Origin: Rhodospirillaceae bacterium
Lineage (GTDB): Bacteria > Pseudomonadota > Alphaproteobacteria > Rhodospirillales > Rhodospirillaceae
Direction: 5' to 3'
DNA: 64,000 nucleotides
Assembly (NCBI GenBank): GCA_009693785.1
Contig: SHWP01000004.1
Span: forward strand, 46,123 to 110,122
The stretch's first letter is position 1. Every line of letters begins with the position of its first letter. A program made the translations under genes and the position numbers. Of this stretch, positions 14,615 through 22,758 are shown in pieces. The notes beneath the pieces were generated by a model. That model searched no databases, was not told the DNA's origin, and saw only the letters and a program-made list of their open reading frames with translations.

Positions 14615-17035
14615 GTGTTTCAAAAATTTCAAACCAAGCTTGTTCTACTTTTTGCGCTGTTGTTTGCCGCAGTGCAAGGTGTGTCATATCTGTCGGTTCA
14701 AAACACGGTACGTAACAATATCTTTGACCAAGCCCGTGATCAGCTCACCCGCGCCTATGCGGTTTTCGAGAAGAACGTCGAAGATACCACGACCGTGCTG
14801 GCCGAAGGCTCGACGATTTTGGCGAAAGATTTCGGTTTCCGGCAAGCCGTGGCGACCAACGATCGGCCTACGATCATGTCGGCCATTGATAACCTGAGTA
14901 CACGCATCAAGGCCGACCGGGTCATCCTGGTGGCGCCAGACAACAAGATCATTGGCGACACGGGGACAGCCAGCGACGCCGCAGCCGATGGCAACATCGT
15001 CACCGTGGGCGAAGCCAACGCCGTGTTTCAATTCCCCGAGATGATCGCCCAAGCCGACGAGGAAGGCCGCGCCAATTCGATCACGGTGATGGACGGTCAA
15101 ATTTATCAAACCGTTGTCGTGCCGATTGGCGCCCCCGTGACCATTGCATCACTGGTGATCGGCGTCGAGATCAACACCATCTACGTGGCAACCCTGGCCA
15201 AAAAATTCACCGTGCCACTTGATATCACCTTCGCAAAGTCACCCGCTGAAGGGGAGTGGATTGTCGGCACGAGCACTTTGAAACCCGAGCTGGCGGCAGG
15301 CCTTGGCGGCGCGCTGCGCACGGCTGACACCAGCGCCACTCAAGTTGCCAAAACGTTGACCCTGGGGGGCCGTGATTTCGTCACGTTGATCGCCTCCCTG
15401 CCCTCGCCCTCGTCAAGCGCCAAGATCGACGCCGCAATCCAATATTCACTCGATGCGTCGTTGATTCCGTTTGAGCCCTTGTTTTTAACGCTCTTGGGAT
15501 TAGCGGGAGGCACGTTGCTCCTCACCCTAATCGCATCGTTTTTCATCGCAGGCGGGGTATCCAAGCCGATCCGAGTTCTTGATGCTGCCGCGCGGCGCAT
15601 TCAGTCGGGTGATTACCGCGAGAAGGTCAATATTGATCAGAAAGACGAAATTGGCCGGCTGTCCCAAACGTTTAATCAGATGATGGATGGCATCGCGCAA
15701 CGTGAAGCTAAGATTGAGTATCAATCGCTTCATGACCCGAGCACCGAATTGCCTAACCGCCTGGCCTTTGAGCGCCGCCTCAATGGCGCCATTGCTGAAG
15801 CCCAGAAAAGCAACGCCGCACTGAGCGTTTATCTCGTCCAAATTGGGCGGTTTTCAGAGATCAATAACACGCTTGGGCACGATACCGGCGAACAACTGGT
15901 CGCCAAGATCGGCGACAATTTACAGCGCATCATTAAGCAATCCGATGTGGTGTCACGTCACTCCAGCAGCATATTCGCATTGTTGCTTCCCGGCGCTGGC
16001 AGTAATCAGGTCAACCCCATCGTTGAGCGGATCTTGGATTCGTTTGACGAGCCCCTCAGCGTTGGCGGCAACGCCATCGATGTGACGGCTTGGATTGGCG
16101 AGGCCTGTTACCCCGAGCACGGGATTACCGCGAAAATGCTATTGCAGCGCGCCGACACCGCCATTTTCGAGGCCAAGAAAAGCTCGCAGCATTACGCGCT
16201 CTATAACGCGCAACTAGACCCCTACAAGCCTGAGCGCTTGTCGATGATGGGCGAGTTGCGCAGCGGGCTCGATCGCGGCGAGTTTAGGCTTTACTACCAG
16301 CCCAAGATCGACATCGCGACCGAGAAAATCACGGCGGCTGAAGCCTTGATCCGCTGGATTCACCCGGTGCGTGGGTTCATGCCTCCAGACGCGTTCATTC
16401 CGCTGGCCGAGCAAACCGGCAACATTCAAAAATTGACGTCGTGGGCACTCGATACGGCCATTGCCCAGGTCGCGGCGTGGAAAGCGAAGGGCATCGACAT
16501 CAAAGTCGCTATTAACCTATCCGCACGCGATCTCAGTAACCGTAATCTTCCCCATGAGATTGAGCGCGTGATGGCCAAACACGGCGCGACCATTGACCAA
16601 CTTATTCTTGAAATCACCGAAAGCGCGGTGATGGAAGACCCCAAACAGTCGATGGAAGTACTATCGGCTTTGAACAAAATGGGAGCAATTTTGTCGATTG
16701 ACGATTACGGCACGGGCTATTCATCGATGTCTTACCTGAAAAGCTTGCCGGTTCAGGAAATCAAAATCGACAAATCGTTTGTCATGAAGCTTTCGAGCAA
16801 CAAGGGCGACGAAATCTTGGTTCGCTCCACCATCGACCTTGGTCACAATCTGGGCCTCAAGGTCACGGCCGAGGGCGTCGAGGACCGCGCTGGGTTGGAT
16901 ATCTTAAAGACATATGGTTGCGAGACCGGCCAGGGTTACCACATCAGCAAACCCGTACCGGCGGCAGACTTTGAGAAATTCTTCCTCACGTCGCGCTGGT
17001 CGCCATTGCCGCAGTCGGCAGCGGCCAATGCATGA
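14615..17035 (+). CDS. Membrane c-di-GMP phosphodiesterase with degenerate GGDEF and intact EAL
   Basis: An 806-residue protein. TM1 is about 9-28, followed by a large periplasmic CACHE-like sensor (about 30-285), TM2 (about 292-312), HAMP (SKPIRVLDAAARRIQSGDY), a GGDEF-like domain and an EAL domain. The GGDEF signature is replaced by SRHSSSIFALLLPG, so no cyclase activity is expected. The EAL domain keeps EALIRW, INLSARDLS, EITES, DDYGTGYSS, KIDKSF and EGVE, so c-di-GMP hydrolysis is predicted. The start is GTG 14615. Its stop overlaps the start of the next gene (ATGA at 17032-17035). The conserved-looking partnership with a cupredoxin upstream and a barrel downstream suggests a periplasmic redox or metal input. 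Confidence 0.85.
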   Translation: MFQKFQTKLVLLFALLFAAVQGVSYLSVQNTVRNNIFDQARDQLTRAYAVFEKNVEDTTTVLAEGSTILAKDFGFRQAVATNDRPTIMSAIDNLSTRIKADRVILVAPDNKIIGDTGTASDAAADGNIVTVGEANAVFQFPEMIAQADEEGRANSITVMDGQIYQTVVVPIGAPVTIASLVIGVEINTIYVATLAKKFTVPLDITFAKSPAEGEWIVGTSTLKPELAAGLGGALRTADTSATQVAKTLTLGGRDFVTLIASLPSPSSSAKIDAAIQYSLDASLIPFEPLFLTLLGLAGGTLLLTLIASFFIAGGVSKPIRVLDAAARRIQSGDYREKVNIDQKDEIGRLSQTFNQMMDGIAQREAKIEYQSLHDPSTELPNRLAFERRLNGAIAEAQKSNAALSVYLVQIGRFSEINNTLGHDTGEQLVAKIGDNLQRIIKQSDVVSRHSSSIFALLLPGAGSNQVNPIVERILDSFDEPLSVGGNAIDVTAWIGEACYPEHGITAKMLLQRADTAIFEAKKSSQHYALYNAQLDPYKPERLSMMGELRSGLDRGEFRLYYQPKIDIATEKITAAEALIRWIHPVRGFMPPDAFIPLAEQTGNIQKLTSWALDTAIAQVAAWKAKGIDIKVAINLSARDLSNRNLPHEIERVMAKHGATIDQLILEITESAVMEDPKQSMEVLSALNKMGAILSIDDYGTGYSSMSYLKSLPVQEIKIDKSFVMKLSSNKGDEILVRSTIDLGHNLGLKVTAEGVEDRAGLDILKTYGCETGQGYHISKPVPAADFEKFFLTSRWSPLPQSAAANA

Positions 17036-18297
17036 TCCCGCAGCGTTTGGTCAAATTATTGGGGTTAGCGGGGCTCGGACTGATCGGAGCCGCGACGGCG
17101 GCATTGGGCGATGACGACTTTCCCTCATTCAATGTCAAAGGCCTGATCGACGGGCGCCTGGCAATAGCTAGCAACACCTTGAGTTGGGAGAACCGTGGCT
17201 TGGGCAAAACCCGCTATGGCGGCGGGTCAGATGTCGTTGCGCGCATGGCCGAAGCTTCGCTAATCGTGCAACCTAAGTTGAGCTGGGACTTGTCGGGTTT
17301 CATTCACCTCACGACCAACACCCAGCAAAAATACGCGGTGGATGTCGTCGAGGCCTTCCTGGCCTACCGTCCTGCCCCCACCGGCCAATTTGGCTTTCGC
17401 GCCAGGGCTGGTGCGTTCTTTCCACCGATCTCGCTGGAAAACACCAACCTGGCGTGGACCAGCCCCTATACCATCAGTTCTTCGGCCATCAACAGTTGGG
17501 TGGGTGAAGAACTGCGTAGCGCGGGCGCCGAAGTGACCGCCTTCCAGCAAGGTGACGGCTATAACATCTCCCTCACAGGCTCAGGCTTTCAATATAACGA
17601 TCCGGCGGGAACGCTTCTGGCTTGGCGCGGGTGGGCAATCCATGACCGCGAGGCCGGGCTGATGGAACGGCTCTCGATACCCAATGTCCGGGTTATCCGC
17701 CCTTCGGGGCGGCTGTTTCGCCAAGCCCCGTATAACGAGCCCTTTGTCGAACTCGATAACCGCGCCGCCTATTACGTCGCTGCCCGTGCCGAACACGACG
17801 ATTGGGGTGAGTTCCGCGCTATGTACTACAACAACCCCGGCGACGACCTGGAAATTGAAAATGGGCAGTGGCCCTGGCGCACGTCGTTCACGTCGCTAGG
17901 CCTTAAGACATTGTTGCCAGGCGATGTGGATTTGATCGCCCAGTACATGAGAGGCAAAACAACGGTGGTCACCATCCCCGGTGGTGTTGGGCCAATCGTT
18001 AAAGTCAAGTTCTCGTCGGGCTTCGCCTTGGTCAGCCATGAATGGGACCAGCACCGCGTTTCGCTACGGCTTGGATATTTCAAAACCAAGGACCGCGACG
18101 TCTTGTTTCCTGACAACAACAACGAAACGGGCAATGCCGTTACGGCAGCCTATGTGCTGCGCCCAACCGAAGACCAACGCCTGACACTGGAATTCCTGCA
18201 CGTGCACAGCAACCGGCCCGAACGGACACTCAGCTTTGGCCTTCCCAGCAAAGTCAACGAGAACCAGCTTCAAGCTAGCTACCGCTATTTCTTTTAA
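17032..18297 (+). CDS. Outer-membrane beta-barrel protein
   Basis: A 421-residue protein with an N-terminal signal peptide (LVKLLGLAGLGLIGAATAALG), alternating amphipathic strands throughout, and a C-terminal aromatic strand ending SYRYFF, which is the usual outer-membrane assembly signal. It looks like a 16-18-strand porin-like barrel. I see no named family motif. It overlaps the EAL gene by four bases and so is translationally coupled to it; the cupredoxin, phosphodiesterase and barrel probably serve one envelope function. Confidence 0.75.
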   Translation: MIPQRLVKLLGLAGLGLIGAATAALGDDDFPSFNVKGLIDGRLAIASNTLSWENRGLGKTRYGGGSDVVARMAEASLIVQPKLSWDLSGFIHLTTNTQQKYAVDVVEAFLAYRPAPTGQFGFRARAGAFFPPISLENTNLAWTSPYTISSSAINSWVGEELRSAGAEVTAFQQGDGYNISLTGSGFQYNDPAGTLLAWRGWAIHDREAGLMERLSIPNVRVIRPSGRLFRQAPYNEPFVELDNRAAYYVAARAEHDDWGEFRAMYYNNPGDDLEIENGQWPWRTSFTSLGLKTLLPGDVDLIAQYMRGKTTVVTIPGGVGPIVKVKFSSGFALVSHEWDQHRVSLRLGYFKTKDRDVLFPDNNNETGNAVTAAYVLRPTEDQRLTLEFLHVHSNRPERTLSFGLPSKVNENQLQASYRYFF

Positions 18298-18303
18298 GCC
18301 GCG

Positions 18304-19365
18304 ATGACCGCTTCACCTCCCCGTGATCTCTTGAGCTTTGCCGCACTTGCTGGTTTGGCGGCTCTGACGTTGTATCTCATGGTCGTGGGGCAAAGCATTT
18401 TCCTGCCCCTCGTCCTGGCGATTTTTATTTCATACCTGGTGCTGGCCACAGGCCATGCCATTCAACGGGTGAAATTTGGCTCGTGGCGGCCAAGCGCAGT
18501 ACTGGGCCTCAGTCTGGCCATTATCGCATTTATCGTCGTCATTGGCCTTGTGGTGCAAATTATCGCGGGCAATGTGCGTGCCGTAGTCGAGGCTGCCCCG
18601 CAGTATCAAGAACGCCTGCAAGCCCTGCTCACCCAAATCACGACGTTCATCGCGAGCTTTCTCGGCCAAGACCGGCCGTTGACGCTCACCACGCTGTTGC
18701 AGGAAATCGACCTGCGGGCCGTGGTCGGCCGTTTTGCCGGTGCGTTTCAATCCATCGCCAGCAACACCTTTCAAATCTTTGCCTATGTCGCCTTCCTGTT
18801 GCTGGAGAGCCGGTTCTTTAAACATAAAATTAAGGCCATGTTCCCCGAGCCTGGCCGCGAAGCGGCCGTGCACGCGACCCTGTCGCAAATCGGCAGCCGG
18901 ATCGAGACTTACGTGCTGATCAAAACACTGATTAGCTTTCTGGTCGGCGTGGCAAGTTACATCGTCCTATCGATCGCGGGTGTCGATTTCGCCCCGTTCT
19001 GGTCGCTCTTGATCTTTGTGCTCAACTTCATTCCCTACATCGGCTCGCCCATCGGCATGCTGTTCCCCACCGTGCTGGCCTTGCTGCAATTTAGTTCTCC
19101 GGCCACCGCCGTGATCATCCTCGCCTTCCTGTGGGGTGTGCAAAGTGCCGTTGAAAACCTGCTGGAACCGCGCCTGATGGGCAGCTCGCTCAACTTAAGC
19201 CCCGTCTTTATGATGCTTGCCCTGTCCGTATGGGGGGCGATTTGGGGCATCACCGGCATGATCCTGGCTGTACCCATCATGGTGATGCTGATGATCGTTC
19301 TTGCTCAGTTCCCCAACACCCGGGCCTTGGCCATCATGATGTCGGAGACCGGCGACCTGAAGTAA
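18304..19365 (+). CDS. AI-2E family transporter (PerM/YdiK type)
   Basis: A 353-residue polytopic inner-membrane protein with the AI-2E transporter architecture: paired N-terminal helices (LAALTLYLMVVGQSIFLPLVLAIF), a cytosolic amphipathic middle (about 85-145), and the conserved C-terminal block FVLNFIPYIGSPIGMLFP...ENLLEPRLMGSSLNLSPVFMMLALSVWGAIWGITGMILAVPI. The family is loosely linked to export of signalling molecules or Na+/H+ antiport; substrate cannot be told. The gene starts 6 bases after the barrel gene and probably ends the same operon. Confidence 0.88.
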   Translation: MTASPPRDLLSFAALAGLAALTLYLMVVGQSIFLPLVLAIFISYLVLATGHAIQRVKFGSWRPSAVLGLSLAIIAFIVVIGLVVQIIAGNVRAVVEAAPQYQERLQALLTQITTFIASFLGQDRPLTLTTLLQEIDLRAVVGRFAGAFQSIASNTFQIFAYVAFLLLESRFFKHKIKAMFPEPGREAAVHATLSQIGSRIETYVLIKTLISFLVGVASYIVLSIAGVDFAPFWSLLIFVLNFIPYIGSPIGMLFPTVLALLQFSSPATAVIILAFLWGVQSAVENLLEPRLMGSSLNLSPVFMMLALSVWGAIWGITGMILAVPIMVMLMIVLAQFPNTRALAIMMSETGDLK

Positions 19366-19367
19366 GG

Positions 19368-20720
19368 CTAAACCTTTTGCAGGTCCGGCAGCTTGTAGAG
19401 CCTCAGGAACAGTAAGCTCGACAGGTGAAAGACGATGGGCACGATCACATAAGAGATTGCGATGCCCGTGATGGCCGAATCGGGCTGCGGCACACCCCCC
19501 TGATCGGACTCAACATACCCAAACCAACTGAGCAGCATGCCAACGATCAAAGTGCCAAAGGCGAAGGCCACCTTCTCGCTGGCAAGCCACACCCCATTAA
19601 ACACGCCTTCGCGGTTTAACCCGGTGCGCTGGCGGTCATAGACGACGGTATCTGTCATCATCGATAGGGCGGTGAGAATGAACGCGCTGTTGAACAGGCC
19701 ATTCAGAACACCAATGCCATAGATCATCCAGATCGCGGGGTTGGGAATGAGCCACAGCGCGAAACAGGCGCAATAAATCACCAGCGTGGTCACATAGACC
19801 CGCATCTTGCCGAAGCGTTTGCAGGCCGCCACCCACAGGGGCTGCGAGAATATGGCGGGCATGGCGATGAATAGGATGGTCGTGCCCAACACGGTCGCGG
19901 GCTGTTTGAGCACATAAATCTGGAAATACACGATGGCCGCATAGCCCGTGCCCTCGGCCAGGCGTTGCAAAAACGCTGCGCCCAACAGAATGGCAAACGG
20001 GCGGTTGCCAGCCGCCAACTTGAACTGAGCAATCAAACCGAGCTGGGTTTCATCGCGGTCGACATAGGGCGCCTTGGCGGTGACGAACACCGTTGTCATC
20101 ATGCTCACCAGGCAAATGGCCCCCATGACCAGCGCCATGAAGCTATAGCCCGCGCGCCCTTCGCCGCCGATGTCGCGGATGGCTGCGGCATATCCGCCAA
20201 TGAACAAACCCACCGCCATGAAGGCGACGCGAAAAGCCATCAACCGGGTTCGATCATGGGGGTCGATGGTCATCTCCGAGCCCATGGTCAGATACGGCAC
20301 CGAATAGGCCGCGAAGGCCGTCAGTGCGACGGTATAGGCCATCGATAGATAGGTTGCCGTGGCCACCGGCCCGGCAACGGCGGGAAGATTGAACATCAGC
20401 ACAAATAGCAGCACGGTTAACAGCCCGCCGCCGAACATGAAGGGGCGTCTGCGGCCCCAGCGGGTCGAAATGCGGTCCGAGGCGATACCCGCCAACGGAT
20501 CTGCAAACACCACCCAGATTTTCGGCACAAAAATGGCAAGCCCGGCGATAGCGGCTGGCACGCTTAAGGCATCGGTCATGAAGGGCAGCAGCAATAACGC
20601 CGGCGTATCGCGAAAAATCTGCCCGCCGATCATGCCCACGCCGTAACCGGTACACAGCCAGGTGGGCAGCCTCGTTGCAATCGCACCCGGCGCGTGGTTG
20701 TTGCTTGTAATGGCTGACAA
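19368..20720 (-). CDS. MFS transporter, GPH (MelB-like sugar:cation symporter) type
   Basis: A 450-residue, 12-helix transporter. The GPH signature is clear: GGQIFRDTPALLLLPFMTD in helix 1, then KIWVVFADPLAGIASDRISTRWGRRRPFM between helices 2 and 3. It should import a glycoside, pentoside or hexuronide-like solute with a cation; the substrate is unknown and no sugar-catabolic gene is adjacent. The start is TTG 20720, supported by GGGGGA five bases upstream. It is convergent with the AI-2E gene, with a 2-base gap. Confidence 0.85.
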   Translation of the reverse strand: MSAITSNNHAPGAIATRLPTWLCTGYGVGMIGGQIFRDTPALLLLPFMTDALSVPAAIAGLAIFVPKIWVVFADPLAGIASDRISTRWGRRRPFMFGGGLLTVLLFVLMFNLPAVAGPVATATYLSMAYTVALTAFAAYSVPYLTMGSEMTIDPHDRTRLMAFRVAFMAVGLFIGGYAAAIRDIGGEGRAGYSFMALVMGAICLVSMMTTVFVTAKAPYVDRDETQLGLIAQFKLAAGNRPFAILLGAAFLQRLAEGTGYAAIVYFQIYVLKQPATVLGTTILFIAMPAIFSQPLWVAACKRFGKMRVYVTTLVIYCACFALWLIPNPAIWMIYGIGVLNGLFNSAFILTALSMMTDTVVYDRQRTGLNREGVFNGVWLASEKVAFAFGTLIVGMLLSWFGYVESDQGGVPQPDSAITGIAISYVIVPIVFHLSSLLFLRLYKLPDLQKV

Positions 20721-20889
20721 ATCATCCCCCGGCGTAACGACGCTATCCCCAGGCCCACCATAAGCCGAGTGTGCGGCTTTCGTCCAAAGCTTCGTGGCAC
20801 CGATCAGTCCCCGGTCAGGGGGCCATAGCCAGGTTTAATGTTGCCTGGCAACATCCTATATTATCCACAACCGAGACGAACCGGAGGTC

Positions 20890-22032
20890 ATGGCCATGGT
20901 CACCCAAGTCCAACACGACGTGCTGCCCTCGCGCACCCACGATGAAGCCGCCCGGCAGGACTATTACATGGATATTCGCCGCCACCTGGCCCTGAACGTG
21001 GCGGGTGGCAACCGCACTGTGTATGGCAACGTCGTCAAGCCAGCCTTCCTCAAAACCCATGGGCGCGAACCGCAAGATCGCGGCGAGGTGCGCTCGGTCA
21101 TGACCCGCCACCCTTATTATCAAATGTACAGCGCCATGCAGCGCCACACCCAGGAAATGACCTGGGATTCAGTGCTGGATTCGGTCGAACGCGAGCTTCC
21201 GCTGCTCAATGAACGCGCCAAACAACAGGCCGCCAAGGCCAAGGGAACGCTGACGCTCGATCCAGCTTTCAAGGTGCCCACGTACCTGACCTTCTATGAC
21301 ATTCATCTTCAGCCGGGGGGCTATCACGCTAACGCATGCCCCGGCGACGTCTCAGCCGGTGCGCTCTATGACCGCGCGACGTTCATGTATGCGATGGGAA
21401 ACTTGGGACCGCGCAGCGATTACCTGGGCACATCGTTGATCGCCCACTTCAAGGCACGTTTTCCGGGCATCAAGCCCAAACGCATCCTCGACATGGGTTG
21501 CACGACGGGCAACAGCACGCTGCCATGGAAAGAAGCGTTCCCCGATGCCGAGGTCTATGGCATCGACGTGGGCGAATCGATACTGCGGTATGCCCATGGC
21601 CGGGCCGAATCCATGGGGGTGCCGGTCCACTTTAGCCAACAAAATGCCGAACGGACCAATTTCGCCGACGGGTTTTTCGACGTTGTGGTCTCCCATATCA
21701 TCATGCACGAGACCTCGACCCCGGCGGTGCCGCGCATCTTCGCCGAGAGCCGCCGCATCCTGCGCGAGGGCGGCGTGATGCTGCACATGGACAATCCAAG
21801 ACTGAGCGGATTGCAGCCCTTCGATGCGTTCTTGGCCGAGTGGGAAGTCTACAACAACAACGAAAGATTCGGCGGCACGTACCGCGAGATGGATATCGTC
21901 GCAGAGGGCGAAAAAGCTGGGTTTTCAAAGGGTCGCGTGGTCTTGGAGAAGGTCGCGATGGTGGTGCCGCCTCGCGTGATGAACTACCAAACCCCGGGCT
22001 TTGGGTTCCCGTGTTTGATCGGAGAAAAGTAG
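20890..22032 (+). CDS. Class I SAM-dependent methyltransferase with long N-terminal extension
   Basis: A 380-residue protein. The methyltransferase core begins near residue 195 with ILDMGCTTGNSTLPWKEAFP (motif I), then VYGIDVGESILRYA (acidic end of strand 2), DGFFDVVVSHIIMHE (motif post II) and RILREGGVMLHMD. The first 190 residues form an unassigned helical domain containing MYSAMQRHTQEMTWDSV. It could methylate a small molecule or lipid; the substrate is unknown. The SD GGAGG at 20881-20886 precedes ATG 20890. It is divergent from the MFS gene and ends in a terminator at 22079. Confidence 0.8.
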   Translation: MAMVTQVQHDVLPSRTHDEAARQDYYMDIRRHLALNVAGGNRTVYGNVVKPAFLKTHGREPQDRGEVRSVMTRHPYYQMYSAMQRHTQEMTWDSVLDSVERELPLLNERAKQQAAKAKGTLTLDPAFKVPTYLTFYDIHLQPGGYHANACPGDVSAGALYDRATFMYAMGNLGPRSDYLGTSLIAHFKARFPGIKPKRILDMGCTTGNSTLPWKEAFPDAEVYGIDVGESILRYAHGRAESMGVPVHFSQQNAERTNFADGFFDVVVSHIIMHETSTPAVPRIFAESRRILREGGVMLHMDNPRLSGLQPFDAFLAEWEVYNNNERFGGTYREMDIVAEGEKAGFSKGRVVLEKVAMVVPPRVMNYQTPGFGFPCLIGEK

Positions 22033-22078
22033 AGCGTCATCGCACCATCATCGCGCACGTCATCATCAAAAAAATTCC

Positions 22079-22108
22079 GGCGTCGCACACCTGCGGCGCC
22101 GTTTTTCT
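22079..22108 (+). terminator. Intrinsic terminator after the methyltransferase gene
   Basis: A 9-bp stem GGCGTCGCA/TGCGGCGCC (one G-U pair) with a CACC loop, followed by GTTTTTCTTT. Confidence 0.8.
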
Positions 22109-22240
22109 TTCGCAATGATGTTGTCCACAGACTCGGATGTGCACGATGCGAAAATCACGATCAAGAAGAATGCAAGAGTTTTTTTTGCATGGCGCGCAAA
22201 AAGACTTGTGCAAATGTTACAACTGCGATTAAGTGCCGTT

Positions 22241-22288
22241 GTTCGAACGTCTTGCGTTCGAACACTGTGCACTCACATGGTGTGAGTG
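22241..22288 (+). promoter_or_regulatory. Double hairpin in the leader of the Lys/Ala peptide gene
   Basis: Two adjacent inverted repeats. The first is GTTCGAACG/CGTTCGAAC (22241-22249 and 22255-22263) with a 5-base loop. The second is CACTCACA/TGTGAGTG (22270-22277 and 22281-22288) with a 3-base loop. GTTCGAAC is itself palindromic and present twice. They could be paired DNA operators or mRNA hairpins upstream of the ORF at 22327. Confidence 0.5.
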
Positions 22289-22326
22289 TTGCGGTCCTTG
22301 CTCTCTTAGCAACAGGGGATCTGACC

Positions 22327-22377
22327 ATGGCAGCCAAGAAAAAAGCGAAGAAGAAGAAAGCGAAGAAGAAGGCCTAA
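22327..22377 (+). CDS. 16-residue Lys/Ala-rich peptide
   Basis: A tiny ORF reading MAAKKKAKKKKAKKKA, preceded by AGGGGA (22314-22319) seven bases before ATG 22327. The composition is like the C-terminal tails of histone H1-like and other nucleic-acid-binding proteins, so binding to DNA or RNA is plausible but unproven. The structured leader upstream and terminator downstream (22536) suggest a genuine short transcript. It may also be the remnant of a longer Lys/Ala-repeat protein, because such tracts contract easily. Confidence 0.5.
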   Translation: MAAKKKAKKKKAKKKA

Positions 22378-22535
22378 CCTTCTGATTCTTTAATCCACAG
22401 GGATTAGCACAACAGAAACGATTCAGTGGCGCGCGCGGGCGAAAGGGCTTCGCCCTTCAAAGGATAGACCGGGTCTTCGGATCACATACGGTCTCCTGGG
22501 AAAGTCTGCACCACCCTGAAACGGTTGTGATTGAG
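22378..22535 (+). other. Structured non-coding stretch, possible small RNA or long 3' leader
   Basis: No convincing ORF. It contains a small hairpin AAGGGC-TTC-GCCCTT and a GACCG/CGGTC pairing, and ends at a strong terminator. It may be the 3' UTR of the peptide gene or a separate small RNA; I recognise no known RNA family. Confidence 0.3.
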
Positions 22536-22566
22536 AAACCCGTCGAGCTTCGCTCGGCGGGTTTTT
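22536..22566 (+). terminator. Intrinsic terminator
   Basis: A 13-bp stem starting AAACCCGTCGAGC, closed by a TTCG tetraloop with one G-U pair, and followed by a T run. Confidence 0.85.
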
Positions 22567-22590
22567 CATTTGGTGATAAGATTAAGACCT

Positions 22591-22732
22591 AACCCTCGCC
22601 CCACCTTTGGGGAGAGGGTGCCGAGTGAAACGAGGCGGTGAGGGGTTTTTTGGTTTCTATCGCGTGCGCAACGCACTGAAGCCAAACGAAACGCCCCCTC
22701 ACCCCCCCTCTCCCCAAATCTGGGGAGAGGGT
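22591..22732. repeat. Inverted CCCTC-CCCC/GGGG-GAGGG intergenic repeat
   Basis: Two hairpin-forming ends, 22591-22619 (ACCCTCGCCCC ... GGGGAGAGGGT) and 22706-22731 (CCCTCTCCCC ... GGGGAGAGGG), flank a spacer containing GGTGAGGGG and its counterpart CCCCTCACC. This layout matches a common family of intergenic palindromes in GC-rich proteobacteria. It immediately precedes the CRTAC1-type gene, whose SD begins at 22746. Confidence 0.6.
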
Positions 22733-22758
22733 AAGTATTAAAGGGGCCGGAGGGTGCA

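Noticed and set aside
22591..22732. Possible CRISPR or riboswitch suggested by dense palindromes
   Set aside because: Only one inverted unit with no regularly spaced repeats; the C/G-rich ends match a common intergenic repeat type.
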